DNA from: Methylobacter sp.
GTDB taxonomy: Bacteria; Pseudomonadota; Gammaproteobacteria; Methylococcales; Methylomonadaceae
DNA length: 64,000 bases
Reading direction: 5' to 3'
Assembly: GCA_030653985.1 (NCBI GenBank)
Contig: JAURYJ010000001.1
Coordinates: forward strand, 1-64,000
Shown: in pieces, positions 44,496-53,456 of the stretch
How positions within the stretch are numbered: the first letter of the stretch is position 1
How the letters are laid out: each line of letters opens with the position of its first letter
Position numbers and translations under genes: made by a program
The notes under the pieces: model-generated
Database searches by the model: none
What the model was told of the DNA's origin: nothing
The model's input: the letters and a program-made list of their open reading frames with translations, nothing else

Positions 44496-45239
44496 TTATG
44501 CTATATCTGCATTCGCCGCCTTCCTAGGGTTCGGGCGTGAGCTGGGAGCGGAAGCTTTACTTAAAATTTTAATATCTTCAGCGTTAATAATGCCGGAATG
44601 CAATGCACTGGCAACTAGCGCCTGATGAATTCCTGTCTCATTTAAAGCCGTTAAATCCTGTTTATGTCTTATGCCGCCTGCGGCAATAAAGTTTTTGTCG
44701 GGATTTTGCCTGCAAAACTCAGTTAACTTGTTCAGATCCGGGCCGCGATTGCTGCCTACGCGCTCCAACGTCATGATGATAATATTTTCCGGCCAAAAAG
44801 ACGGGTCAGCAAAAAGGCTAGGCGCACCCAAAGCCTTCGAATTTGCATAATCCAGCGACAGAATAAAGTTGTTTTTATAAGCTTTAATTTCTGCAATAGA
44901 TTCATCCCGATACGATTCACTGCCTAAAACAGGCAGGGTATTGCCGTGCGCGCGCTGAGCATATGGCTGACAACCTTGGTCTATCCAGAAGGTGATGTGC
45001 GGAAAACGAGTCAGTACGTCGGCTATTAAAGGATTATGGCTGCCTTGACCGGTAATCGCATTCAGGTCTGCAATATAGAACGTGCCAAACTCATAAATAC
45101 CCAGAAAGGCATCGATAACCTGAAAAATATCAGACGACTTGCACAAGCCGGTGTTAATGGGTTGATAAAGCTCACGATTGCCGTGCCGGGCGTGAACGAC
45201 GACGCCGTCTTTTAAATCTATTACCGGGATTATTTTCAT
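44496..45239 (-). CDS. HisA-like TIM-barrel protein, H4MPT-linked
   Basis: The 247-residue protein begins MKIIPVIDLKDGVVVHARHG, like HisA, and continues with FGTFYIADLNAITGQGSHNP and FIAAGGIRHKQDLTAL. Phosphate-binding loops are less complete than in true HisA. Such HisA-like proteins (often called Orf22) accompany methanopterin genes, and a histidine-biosynthesis role is unlikely here. The C-terminal ~20 residues (SAPSSRPNPRKAANADIA) are not typical and border repeat-derived sequence. Confidence 0.85.
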   Translation of the reverse strand: MKIIPVIDLKDGVVVHARHGNRELYQPINTGLCKSSDIFQVIDAFLGIYEFGTFYIADLNAITGQGSHNPLIADVLTRFPHITFWIDQGCQPYAQRAHGNTLPVLGSESYRDESIAEIKAYKNNFILSLDYANSKALGAPSLFADPSFWPENIIIMTLERVGSNRGPDLNKLTEFCRQNPDKNFIAAGGIRHKQDLTALNETGIHQALVASALHSGIINAEDIKILSKASAPSSRPNPRKAANADIA

Positions 45240-45296
45240 AAAAAATAAGGTTTGAGGCTAAAGCGCAGTTGGGGACTCCAGAAATCACCGTACCGG

Positions 45297-45318
45297 AGTT
45301 CAAAGCTCGCTTTGAACT
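45297..45318. promoter_or_regulatory. Palindrome between the divergent HisA-like gene and Orf17-like gene
   Basis: AGTTCAAAGC and GCTTTGAACT are perfect 10-bp arms around a 2-nt centre (TC). Outer ATCACC/GGTGAT bases also pair with a bulge. It may be an operator for the divergent pair or another REP-like element; only one copy is seen here. Confidence 0.45.
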
Positions 45319-45364
45319 GGTGATACAATATTACATACTAATTGATAACTGTTTATTGAAAATT

Positions 45365-46342
45365 GTGAAAATTCTGGTGTTTGAGTATATCACCGGCGGC
45401 GGCTTTAACAGACAGGCGTTGCCGGATTCCCTGGCTGGAGAAGGGAGTCTGATGCTGAATGCGTTGCTCGATAACCTGGTTCGATTCAACAATCTCGACA
45501 TCACTGTCATGCTGGACGAACGGCTTAATGATTCAGTCGGCAAGGCTGGTATAAGCACCGTCAGCATCAGCCCGGAGCATGAGACTGACGAAGAATTTGC
45601 GCGCTTAGTCCAGCAATGCGATCTGGTCTGGCCGATAGCGCCGGAATTTGACGGTATTTTACAAAACCTATGTCAACGGGTCGAATCATCAGGAAAAATA
45701 TTGCTGACATCGCCGGCAATAGCCGTTGCTATTGCCGGTAATAAATTCAGGACCTATGAACTGCTCAACCGGCATCATATAGTGGTGGTTCCTACCCGTA
45801 TGTTTGATGATGATTACTGCCTCGGTGAATGGATGGTTAAACCGGTTGATGGCGTAGGTTGTGCCGACAGTCATATGATTTCCAGCAGGCAAGACTTTGA
45901 CCTGATGGCTACGCGAAAAGGGCCATATATCATCCAACCGCATCTTCAAGGTGCAACAACCAGTCTTTCATGTTTATTCAAGCAGGGTCGAGGCTGGTTA
46001 GTCTGTGTCAATTTGCAGCGTTTTGAACTGACCAACCGGCAATATCGCTTGACAGACATCGTGATTAACCATCATCCCGATCCAGGCCGGTATCAGCGAC
46101 TGGTCGATCAAATAGCCCAGGCATTGCCCGAGTTGTGGGGGTATGCCGGCATCGATCTGATAGAAACTGCCGACCAAACCTGGGTGCTTGAAATCAATCC
46201 CCGCCTGACCAGTTCATTTGTCGGCATACACGATGCTTTAGGCATCAATGTTGCCGAAACCGTCTTGCAGTTGCTGCATGGCGAGCCGATACTTAACCCG
46301 ACTTGCAACAGAGCCATTCATGTTCAAACTTATGCAAACTGA
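45365..46342 (+). CDS. ATP-grasp protein, Orf17 type, H4MPT-linked
   Basis: I start at the GTG at 45365 (MKILVFEYITGGGFNRQAL), since the family begins with this strand; no good Shine-Dalgarno is visible. The ATP-grasp core shows GNKFRTYELLNRHHIVVVPT, MVKPVDGVGCADSHM and the metal-binding YAGIDLIETADQTWVLEINP. It is about 325 residues. It is the third ATP-grasp protein of the cluster, so several side-chain ligation steps are probably covered. It overlaps the next gene by 23 nt. Confidence 0.87.
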   Translation: MKILVFEYITGGGFNRQALPDSLAGEGSLMLNALLDNLVRFNNLDITVMLDERLNDSVGKAGISTVSISPEHETDEEFARLVQQCDLVWPIAPEFDGILQNLCQRVESSGKILLTSPAIAVAIAGNKFRTYELLNRHHIVVVPTRMFDDDYCLGEWMVKPVDGVGCADSHMISSRQDFDLMATRKGPYIIQPHLQGATTSLSCLFKQGRGWLVCVNLQRFELTNRQYRLTDIVINHHPDPGRYQRLVDQIAQALPELWGYAGIDLIETADQTWVLEINPRLTSSFVGIHDALGINVAETVLQLLHGEPILNPTCNRAIHVQTYAN

Positions 46343-47378
46343 CATGATAGGCTGGGATATAGGCGGCGCTCATGTCAAAGCTGCGGTCATCAGCGCCGGT
46401 AATATAATCGCCGTTTATCAGCAACCGTGCCCGTTATGGAAGGGACTCGATCAACTGCAACGCGCTGTAAACGCCATTATGCAGGAACTGGCCGGTGCAA
46501 ATTGCCGCCATGCGATTACCATGACTGGCGAGTTGGTCGACTTGTTTGATAATCGGGAGCATGGCGTCCAGCAAATTATCCAAACCATGACCGAGCTGTT
46601 GCCGGGAGCTGAACTGCTGGTTTTTGCGGGATTAGAAGGCTTTGTCAAATCCTCGCAGACTGAAGATCGGCATTACCCATCCATTGCTTCGGCCAACTGG
46701 CTGGCCAGTGCTACTTTTGCCGCGCATAAAATCGGCAGCGGGCTTTTTGTCGATTGCGGCAGCACCACCACCGATATACTGCTGCTCAATGATGGACAAG
46801 TGCTGGCGGAAGGCTACACTGATTACCAGCGTTTACTCTCCGAAGAGTTGATTTATACCGGCATCGTCAGAACCGCAGTGATGGCCGTTACGCAGACAGC
46901 GCAGGATCAAGGCAAAAAAATCGGCTTGATGGCCGAGTACTTTGCGACCATGGCCGATGTCTATCGCGTTACCGGCGAACTCAATGACAGACATGATCAA
47001 ACCGACACGGCAGATGGTGCGGAAAAAACAATCCTTGCCAGTGCCAGACGCTTATCGCGGATGATAGGTTGTGATTTTTATGCCGATGAACTGCCGCGCT
47101 GGCAGCAATTTGCTGAAAATATTCGCCTCCTGCAACTACAGCAAATACAACGCGGTTGTGAGCGTCGGTTAGCTCAAGATGCGCTGTTGCCAAACAGCCC
47201 CTTGATTGGTGCCGGAGTCGGGCGCTTTCTTGTTAAACAGATTGCATTAAATTTAGGGCGTCCGTATCTGGATTTTTCCGATCTATTCCCGGTAGCTGCA
47301 ATTTTGTCCGATATGACCACGGCTGACTGCGCGCCTGCTGCTGCAATAGCTTATTTAGCGAATAGAGCGGGTCGTTAA
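46320..47378 (+). CDS. Hydantoinase/kinase-like protein, Orf19 type, H4MPT-linked
   Basis: Possible starts are ATG 46320, 46332 or 46344; the conserved sequence begins MIGWDIGGAHVKAAVISAG. An actin-like ATPase pattern follows: HAITMTGELVDLFDNREHGV, KIGSGLFVDCGSTTTDILLL and GAGVGRFLVKQIALNLGRPY. This matches the family found with methanopterin synthesis genes in archaea and methylotrophs. The reaction is not established to my knowledge. Confidence 0.87.
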   Translation: MFKLMQTDMIGWDIGGAHVKAAVISAGNIIAVYQQPCPLWKGLDQLQRAVNAIMQELAGANCRHAITMTGELVDLFDNREHGVQQIIQTMTELLPGAELLVFAGLEGFVKSSQTEDRHYPSIASANWLASATFAAHKIGSGLFVDCGSTTTDILLLNDGQVLAEGYTDYQRLLSEELIYTGIVRTAVMAVTQTAQDQGKKIGLMAEYFATMADVYRVTGELNDRHDQTDTADGAEKTILASARRLSRMIGCDFYADELPRWQQFAENIRLLQLQQIQRGCERRLAQDALLPNSPLIGAGVGRFLVKQIALNLGRPYLDFSDLFPVAAILSDMTTADCAPAAAIAYLANRAGR

Positions 47379-47458
47379 AAAAACTCTCATGTAATAATAT
47401 CGATTCAATACCAACTAATGTAATGTGGTATGATATTGTTTTTTATCAGCATTAATAA

Positions 47459-48028
47459 ATGTTCACAGGCTCTATGGAAAAAGTTGATGTATTTGATCTG
47501 ATCGAGCGGATGTCCGCGCTGATCCGGTCTGAAGAACGTAAAAAATGCACAGAATTAGGTTTGCAACCGGTTCATTTGCAGGTAATGGATTATTTGTATC
47601 GCTGTAACCGTTATAGCGATACCCCGGCAGCACTCACTAATTATTTGGGCATGACCCGCGGCACGGTTTCTCAAACCTTGCTGTTACTGGAAAAAAAAGG
47701 CTATATTAAAAAAACAGCCGATGTCAATGACCGGCGTGTGGTGCATCTTTGCCTTTTGGCTGAAGGCGATGCTATCCTGAATAAAGCCCGCCCGACAGAT
47801 TTATACAGTCAGGCCTCGGCAATATTTAATGAAAACGATAGCCAGGAAAATGTTTTTGTTAGTGCGCTGACCGCACTGCAAAAAGCCAATAAATCCCAAT
47901 CATTTGGGCTTTGCAAAACCTGTAAATATTTCACCACAACGGCCGATGGCTTCGTTTGCGGCTTAACCAAAGAATCGCTTAGCCAAATCGATAGTGAGAA
48001 AATATGCCAGGAGCATACTGTTATTTGA
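47459..48028 (+). CDS. MarR-family regulator with a C-terminal cysteine cluster
   Basis: The winged-helix core is LTNYLGMTRGTVSQTLLLLE (recognition helix region) followed by the wing KKTADVNDRRVVHLCLLAEG. After residue ~150 a tail with CKTCKYFTTTADGFVC and ICQEH could bind zinc or an Fe-S cluster. The start is ATG 47459 or 47474. A TATGAT -10-like box at 47429 precedes it. The direct neighbour is H4MPT-linked, so control of C1 genes is possible but unproven. Confidence 0.85.
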   Translation: MFTGSMEKVDVFDLIERMSALIRSEERKKCTELGLQPVHLQVMDYLYRCNRYSDTPAALTNYLGMTRGTVSQTLLLLEKKGYIKKTADVNDRRVVHLCLLAEGDAILNKARPTDLYSQASAIFNENDSQENVFVSALTALQKANKSQSFGLCKTCKYFTTTADGFVCGLTKESLSQIDSEKICQEHTVI

Positions 48029-48038
48029 TGGTTTCCGG

Positions 48039-49091
48039 CTAAACAATAGCGAGTTCATCGTCATTAGCATCGTCGCCTATATCCGGTGAAATATCGACGT
48101 GAAAGTTGCCCAGATATTCGGCAACTTCCCTGGAGTCTTCAAATCTTGCGATGTGGTAGACCGCTTCACCTTCATACACCAGGGGGATTTCACTGCGGCC
48201 TATAATAATGCCGCTGAATGGCGATATGACTTCAATTTCAAGGCTGGAAACCGGGTCGCTAACCATGCCCAGCAATTCATGCTTTGCCACCCTGCAACCC
48301 AGCGACTTCAGCGTACGAAAAATACCGCTGCCCGGCGATCTGATCCAGGCACTGTAACGGGCGATATAAGGCTCGTTGGAAGAGGTACTGCGTTTTTTCC
48401 GGCTTGCAATCATGCCTAAGTGACGCATTACATTGATAATTCCCCGCACACCGGCACGAATGGCTATTTCATCAAAGCGTAAGGCTTCTCCAGCCTCATA
48501 AAGCAGCATCGGAATGCCTCGCTCTGATGCGGATTCTCTTAACGAGCCATCGCGCACGTTGGCATTGATCAGCACCGGAACATTAAAAGCCTTGGCCAGG
48601 GACAAGGTCGCTTCGTTATCCAGATTGGCGCGTATTTGCGGCAAATTGCTGCGGTGTATCGCACCCGTATGCAAATCAATGCCATGGGTGCTGTTAGCCA
48701 CAATTTCCGTCATAAACAGGTCCGCTATGCGTGAAGCCAAGGCGCCTTTTTTTGAGCCGGGAAAGGAGCGGTTTAAATCGCGCCTATCGGGCAAATAGCG
48801 GGAGCGATGAATAATGCCGTAGACATTGACGATGGGTATGGCGATCAAGGTCCCTGTTATTCGTTTCAAGGCGGGATCTTTTAATAGACGGCGAATGATT
48901 TCGACACCATTCAGCTCATCGCCATGTATCGCTGCGCTGATAAATAATCGGGCGCCGGGTTTTCTGCCATGGATAATGTGCACTGGCATGGTCATCGGCG
49001 TATGGGTATAAAGTGGCGGCAACGGCAGATCTATGACTAGATTCGTTCCGGGATGAATAGTTTGGCCGCTAATAATCAAGTCTTGTTGCAT
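48039..49091 (-). CDS. Succinylglutamate desuccinylase/aspartoacylase-family zinc hydrolase
   Basis: The zinc ligands fit the M14-like AstE/AspA family: ISAAIHGDELNGVEIIRRLL (His and Glu) and, later, THGIDLHTGA (His). RSRYLPDRRDLNRSFPGSKK supplies the conserved substrate-binding Arg. The C-terminal part (residues ~250-340) is a beta-rich barrel domain. The 350-residue enzyme probably deacylates an N-acyl amino acid or similar compound; the substrate is unknown. Confidence 0.87.
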   Translation of the reverse strand: MQQDLIISGQTIHPGTNLVIDLPLPPLYTHTPMTMPVHIIHGRKPGARLFISAAIHGDELNGVEIIRRLLKDPALKRITGTLIAIPIVNVYGIIHRSRYLPDRRDLNRSFPGSKKGALASRIADLFMTEIVANSTHGIDLHTGAIHRSNLPQIRANLDNEATLSLAKAFNVPVLINANVRDGSLRESASERGIPMLLYEAGEALRFDEIAIRAGVRGIINVMRHLGMIASRKKRSTSSNEPYIARYSAWIRSPGSGIFRTLKSLGCRVAKHELLGMVSDPVSSLEIEVISPFSGIIIGRSEIPLVYEGEAVYHIARFEDSREVAEYLGNFHVDISPDIGDDANDDELAIV

Positions 49092-49171
49092 GAATTTATC
49101 CTTATAACTGATGATGCTGACTGTCCGTGAAAGGTACGAAAAAGCTTTCCAGATGAAGCATTGCCTAGCGA

Positions 49172-50731
49172 TTAACGCCGGCGATAGTCCGCTAAATGAA
49201 TACCATACTTTTTCAACTTGGTGTAAACCGCACGTGATGTGATTCCCATGTCTGCGGCTGCTTTTTTGATGTCACCCTGATGTTGTTTTAGAGCGATGTC
49301 AAGAAATGCCTGTTCAGCTTTGGCAATAACGCGTTCTTTGATGTCTTTCCATTCTGTATTGTTTTTTGTTTCGGACTGAAGCGGCAAATCCAACTCGGTC
49401 ATTTCTTTGCCGGTGGCAAATAAAATACTGCGTTCAAGGCTGTTTTCCAGTTCACGGACATTGCCCGGCCAGGGGTACGCGCGAATCTTCTGCATGACTT
49501 CACGGCTGACCGATTCAACCGTTTTGTTATATTTCTTGCTCAAGCGCTGCACTATCAACTGCACCAAATACGGCAAATCTTCCGGGCGTTCGGCCAGCGG
49601 CGGAATGCTTAAGCGAACCACATTGATACGGTAATACAAGTCATTGCGGAACAGGTTTTGCCTGACCAGTTCTTCCAGATTGTGATTGGTTGCAGAAATT
49701 ATTCTCAGATCAACCGACAAGGTTTGCTTGCCGCCGACTCTTTCCAGTTCGCCTTCCTGTAGTACGCGAAGCAGCCGGGTTTGGGCGGCAGGGGACAGTG
49801 AATCGACTTCATCGAGAAATAAAGTTCCGCCTTCCGCCCTTTCAAAATAACCCTGATGCACTTCGATCGCGCCGGTGAATGCGCCTTTTTCATGCCCGAA
49901 CAGTGCGCTCTCGATTAAGCTTTCCGGAATGGCGCCGCAGTTAATCGGGATAAAGGGTTTGTTGTAGCGGTCACTCATCGCATGTATGGCTCGGGCAATT
50001 AATTCCTTGCCGACACCGGTTTGCCCTTGAATCAGCACGGTTGCCAGCGTCGGTGCAATCACTTCGATGGCTTGCAGTATTTTCTGCATGGTCGGCGATT
50101 TGGCAATAATCGCCGGGGGCTGGTGTTTTTTTGCCGGTTGATTGCTTTGTTTACGCCAAATCTGTTGCATGCTCTGTTCGATACGGGAGTGCAATTCATT
50201 AATATCCTCCATGGCTTTGACCGGTGTGGTGTCGGTATATTCCATGCCCGGATGGTCTTTTGCCGCGTTCGGATTGGTGTAGATGCAAACTTCACAGTTG
50301 CCATCGTGGCGGGCAATGCTTTGTTTGATTTCCACTTTGGCGTAACCGAAATTTCTGGCGGCAATGCCGCCAAAGACGCTGGACGTCATTCTGCACAATT
50401 CGGGAAAATTGGTCACCCGGTCGCCGAAAGGACAGCGGCTGTTGGTAACGGTAATGCAATCGGGATTGCTGGATGCCAGGGAAAATTTACCGCCAATATT
50501 GTTTTTAAGGCCGAGGATCAGTTCGGTATAGTCATCTTTGTCGAGCAATTCGTTGTTGTGAGTTTCTTCCCGATAGGTTTCTTCAAAAAATCCCCCAGCT
50601 GTTTGGGCAATGTGTTCGATCAATTGCTCGCAGTGTTTTTGTCCCTGTTGTTCGCTGGCATGCATCAGCTCAAGGATAAAAGTTTGCAGGAAAAAAACAG
50701 GCGTTAAACCGGAAAGACAATCGTTTTTCAT
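49172..50731 (-). CDS. Sigma-54-dependent transcriptional activator
   Basis: The C-terminal half is an NtrC-type AAA+ module: Walker [17 protein letters not shown], the sigma-54 loop [11 protein letters not shown], Walker [13 protein letters not shown], and the arginine-finger region [21 protein letters not shown] Fis-type helix-turn-helix ([20 protein letters not shown]) ends the protein. The ~170-residue N-terminal domain has cysteines in [15 protein letters not shown] and NCEVCIY, resembling the methanogen-output/4-vinyl-reductase-like sensor domains that can bind a metal or cofactor. Divergent from the operon that carries a strong -24/-12 promoter. Confidence 0.93.
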   Translation of the reverse strand: MKNDCLSGLTPVFFLQTFILELMHASEQQGQKHCEQLIEHIAQTAGGFFEETYREETHNNELLDKDDYTELILGLKNNIGGKFSLASSNPDCITVTNSRCPFGDRVTNFPELCRMTSSVFGGIAARNFGYAKVEIKQSIARHDGNCEVCIYTNPNAAKDHPGMEYTDTTPVKAMEDINELHSRIEQSMQQIWRKQSNQPAKKHQPPAIIAKSPTMQKILQAIEVIAPTLATVLIQGQTGVGKELIARAIHAMSDRYNKPFIPINCGAIPESLIESALFGHEKGAFTGAIEVHQGYFERAEGGTLFLDEVDSLSPAAQTRLLRVLQEGELERVGGKQTLSVDLRIISATNHNLEELVRQNLFRNDLYYRINVVRLSIPPLAERPEDLPYLVQLIVQRLSKKYNKTVESVSREVMQKIRAYPWPGNVRELENSLERSILFATGKEMTELDLPLQSETKNNTEWKDIKERVIAKAEQAFLDIALKQHQGDIKKAAADMGITSRAVYTKLKKYGIHLADYRRR

Positions 50732-50760
50732 AGTGTTTTGTGAAGTTAATTTTCTCTAAT

Positions 50761-50775
50761 TGAAGCACAGCTTCA
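50761..50775. promoter_or_regulatory. Candidate upstream activator site
   Basis: TGAAGC-ACA-GCTTCA is a perfect 6-bp-arm palindrome in the divergent region. It is centred ~70 nt upstream of the -24 element, the usual distance for sigma-54 activator binding. It may bind the adjacent activator. Confidence 0.5.
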
Positions 50776-50837
50776 TTTATCTGGCAATGTTAAAAATCAA
50801 GTCATTGTAATTTAATAGAAAAATGCTTGGTAATTGT

Positions 50838-50852
50838 TGGCACGACAGTTGC
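50838..50852 (+). promoter_or_regulatory. Sigma-54 (-24/-12) promoter
   Basis: TTGGCACGACAGTTGCTT carries GG and GC separated by exactly ten bases and matches the TTGGCAC-N5-TTGC consensus. It lies 36 nt before the methyltransferase start and is divergent from a sigma-54 activator gene. Confidence 0.9.
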
Positions 50853-50888
50853 TTTTATTGAAGTGTAACTAACGATCAGGAGTTAATA

Positions 50889-51545
50889 ATGAGCCAAGAT
50901 AAACCGCCTTTAGATCCGCATCCCTTAAGCGAGTATGTTGCCTGGGCCGGAAACCGCAACCGAGAACCACTGCTTGGCGTTTTAAAAGAAAAACTGCCTA
51001 AAGATCCGGGAAAGGTTTTGGAATTCGCCAGTGGCAGCGGCATGCACATTAACTATTTTGCACCGCATTTTGAACACTTGCATTTTCATCCTTCCGATAA
51101 GGATGAAAATATTTTTGATAACATTAAGAAGCTGTCAATCGATCATAAGAACGATAATATTGCCGATCCTGTGCATCTGGATCTGACCGATCCTGAGACT
51201 TGGTTTAATCCGGGCAATGAAGATTCCTTTGCAGCCATATTCTGCATTAACATTTTTCAGGTAGCGCCCATTTCGATTGCGGATCGCATGATGGAATGTG
51301 CATCACTGCTGCTTCAGGAGGGAGGATTTTTGCTGATTTATGGCCCTTTTCAGGTGGAAGGTACTTTCACCACTGATTCCAATAAAGAGTTTCATCAAAC
51401 TTTGCGTTCTGCCGGTGTTTCGGAATGGGGTTTAAAAGATGTAGCCGATCTGAAAAAGGTTGCAGAAAGACATGGTTTGGAATTGAAAGAGCAAATCAAT
51501 ATGCCCGCTAATAATTTCTCGCTGATATTTGGCGGAAAGAATTAA
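50889..51545 (+). CDS. DUF938 SAM-dependent methyltransferase-like protein
   Basis: The 218-residue protein has a Rossmann SAM-binding motif VLEFASGSGMHINYFAPHF, the acidic HFHPSDKDEN and IFCINIFQVAPI, all typical of DUF938. RBS CAGGAG precedes it. It is the first gene behind the sigma-54 promoter. The substrate is unknown. Confidence 0.9.
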   Translation: MSQDKPPLDPHPLSEYVAWAGNRNREPLLGVLKEKLPKDPGKVLEFASGSGMHINYFAPHFEHLHFHPSDKDENIFDNIKKLSIDHKNDNIADPVHLDLTDPETWFNPGNEDSFAAIFCINIFQVAPISIADRMMECASLLLQEGGFLLIYGPFQVEGTFTTDSNKEFHQTLRSAGVSEWGLKDVADLKKVAERHGLELKEQINMPANNFSLIFGGKN

Positions 51546-51646
51546 ATAAAGCGAAGGGCGAAGGGCGAAAAAAAACTGGCATTGAAGTTTAAGAAATTTC
51601 TAGTCTTTAGCCCTTGTTCAATGATGCTCACTTTAGGAAATTAATC

Positions 51647-52378
51647 ATGGAGCAAAGATATTCAGCTGTTGTCATCGGGGTTGGTCCGGAGCAGGGCCTG
51701 GGCGCTACACTCGCCCGCTATTTTGCAGCAAAAGGTTTACATGTTTATATAGCCGGTCGCAGTGAAGACAAGCTTCAACGGGTGGCAGAAAAAATCAGGA
51801 AAAAAGGTGGCTCAGCCACTGCTGTTATCGCCGATGCAACAGTTGAACGCGATGTAGCGCATTTATTCAAAATAGCGCAACTCGATGGTTATAGCCTCGA
51901 TATTGCTGCCTACAATGTAGGCAGCAATATCCCATCACCTTTATTGGAAACCGATGCGGAAACCTTTACCGCGCTTTGGCGACAAAATTGCCTAGGTGCC
52001 TTTTTTTTCGGCAAGGAAGTGGTTAAGGCAATGAAAGACCAACAAGGAACGCTAATTTTTACTGGCGCGACCGCGTCACTAAGAGCAAAACCGCCGTTTA
52101 CTGCATTTGCTGCTGCGAAAGCCGGTTTAAGGGCATTAGCGCAAGGCATGGCAAGAGAATTTTCGCCGCTAGGCATACATGTGGTTCACGCTGTCATTGA
52201 CGGCGTGATTGATGGCGAGCGGGCAAAGAAGCAGTTCCCCGACCATGTTAAGGCCAAAGGCAAAGATGGCTTGTTACAGCTGGACGCCATCGCCGAAACC
52301 TATTGGGCCATGCATAAACAACACCCCAGCGCCTGGACTCATGAACTGGATTTGAGACCGTTTAAAGAACCGTTTTAG
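51647..52378 (+). CDS. Short-chain dehydrogenase/reductase family protein, catalytic Tyr replaced
   Basis: The N-terminal nucleotide-binding region is VVIGVGPEQGLGATLARYFA, followed by YIAGRSEDKLQRV and AAYNVGSNIPSP (NNAG-like). The catalytic segment reads AFAAAKAGLRA, where YxxxK would be expected, so Tyr appears to be Phe. The Lys is kept. ATG 51647 has TTAGGA upstream. It could be a non-standard reductase or a binding protein. Probably co-transcribed with the DUF938 gene. Confidence 0.87.
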   Translation: MEQRYSAVVIGVGPEQGLGATLARYFAAKGLHVYIAGRSEDKLQRVAEKIRKKGGSATAVIADATVERDVAHLFKIAQLDGYSLDIAAYNVGSNIPSPLLETDAETFTALWRQNCLGAFFFGKEVVKAMKDQQGTLIFTGATASLRAKPPFTAFAAAKAGLRALAQGMAREFSPLGIHVVHAVIDGVIDGERAKKQFPDHVKAKGKDGLLQLDAIAETYWAMHKQHPSAWTHELDLRPFKEPF

Positions 52379-52406
52379 TCAAAATTATCCTGAGAGAATT
52401 ATCGTA

Positions 52407-53456
52407 ATGAAAGTGCGCTCATCATTTGCCGTTTCTATTTTATTGTTTGCTGTCAGCGGCATTTCTATTGCTACGACCTATACATTGCCGGAGAACAGCA
52501 ATGACAGCGTCATCACCCAATTCCATGACGAAGTACCTTTAATGCGGGCGGAACAAAGCGAAACCTTACCGGATGTGGCCAGACGCTTTCTTCTGGGGCA
52601 AACAGAAATAGTGCGGTTGAACCCTGACGTTGACCGCTGGCAGGTCAAAAAGGATGAGATTGTTCGTTTAGCCAATAGGCGTATCTTGCCAGATACGCCG
52701 CATGAAGGCATTACCTTAAATATCGCCGAATACCGGATGTATTATTATCCGCCGACTCAAAAAGGGACTGCGCCACAGGTAATATCCTATGCGCATGGTA
52801 TCGGCCGACAAGACTGGAAAACACCTCTGGGTAAAACCAGCATAGTGCGCAAAGTTAAAGATCCGTCATGGCATCCGCCGGAATCGATAAGGCGCGAACA
52901 TGCGGCAAATGGCGATCCGTTGCCTGCTGTGGTTCCACCAGGTCCCCATAATCCTTTGGGAGCCTACAAGATGCATTTGGCCGTTCCCGGCGGTTATCTG
53001 ATACACGGCACCGATATAGACAAGATTTACGGCATAGGTATGCAGATAACACACGGTTGCGTACGCATGTATCCTGAAGACATTGAAGCCTTGTACCATT
53101 CGGTTCCGGTAGGAACATCAGTCTATATGGTCAAACAAGCCATCAAGGTTGGATGGCTGGACAATACCCTCTACATAGAAGCGCACCCTGATTTGGAGGG
53201 TGAGGAAACAACACTGGAGCAGAAATTTGATGTAGCGTTGAAGCTTATCCAAAAAGCCAATATCGCTAGGGATGGTGTGTATGCCGCAAGCCAGTCGGGA
53301 ACTGGCGCGGCGATCGCCAGGGATGGTGTGTATGCCGCAAGCCAGTCGGGAGCTGGCGCGGCGCAGAACATGCCGGAGTTCGACCGGGAAGCATTAAAGC
53401 AAGCACTTACCGTTCTGGACGGAAATCCAGTGGCGCTTTATCAAAGGTTGCTATAG
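52407..53456 (+). CDS. L,D-transpeptidase (YkuD/ErfK family)
   Basis: A signal peptide (SILLFAVSGISIATTYTLP) is followed by a LysM-like region (LPDVARRFLLGQTEIVRLNP). The YkuD catalytic motif is IHGTDIDKIYGIGMQITHGC, then VRMYPED, with active-site Cys in HGCVR. It cross-links peptidoglycan or attaches lipoprotein. Near the C-terminus two perfect-phase 17-residue repeats (IARDGVYAASQSG plus TGAA/AGAA) derive from a 51-bp palindromic unit. It may lie in the same operon as the SDR gene. Confidence 0.93.
   Translation: MKVRSSFAVSILLFAVSGISIATTYTLPENSNDSVITQFHDEVPLMRAEQSETLPDVARRFLLGQTEIVRLNPDVDRWQVKKDEIVRLANRRILPDTPHEGITLNIAEYRMYYYPPTQKGTAPQVISYAHGIGRQDWKTPLGKTSIVRKVKDPSWHPPESIRREHAANGDPLPAVVPPGPHNPLGAYKMHLAVPGGYLIHGTDIDKIYGIGMQITHGCVRMYPEDIEALYHSVPVGTSVYMVKQAIKVGWLDNTLYIEAHPDLEGEETTLEQKFDVALKLIQKANIARDGVYAASQSGTGAAIARDGVYAASQSGAGAAQNMPEFDREALKQALTVLDGNPVALYQRLL
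53262..53363 (+). repeat. Tandem 51-bp palindromic repeat inside the L,D-transpeptidase gene
   Basis: Two 51-bp units with only a few mismatches encode 17 residues each. Each unit contains GCCAGTCGGG..CTGGC, a REP-like inverted pair. The unit length keeps the frame. Confidence 0.9.

Noticed and set aside
45297-45318. Intrinsic terminator for the genes around 45.3 kb
   Set aside because: The palindrome lies between divergent starts, not after genes, and has no T tract, so an operator or repeat is more likely.
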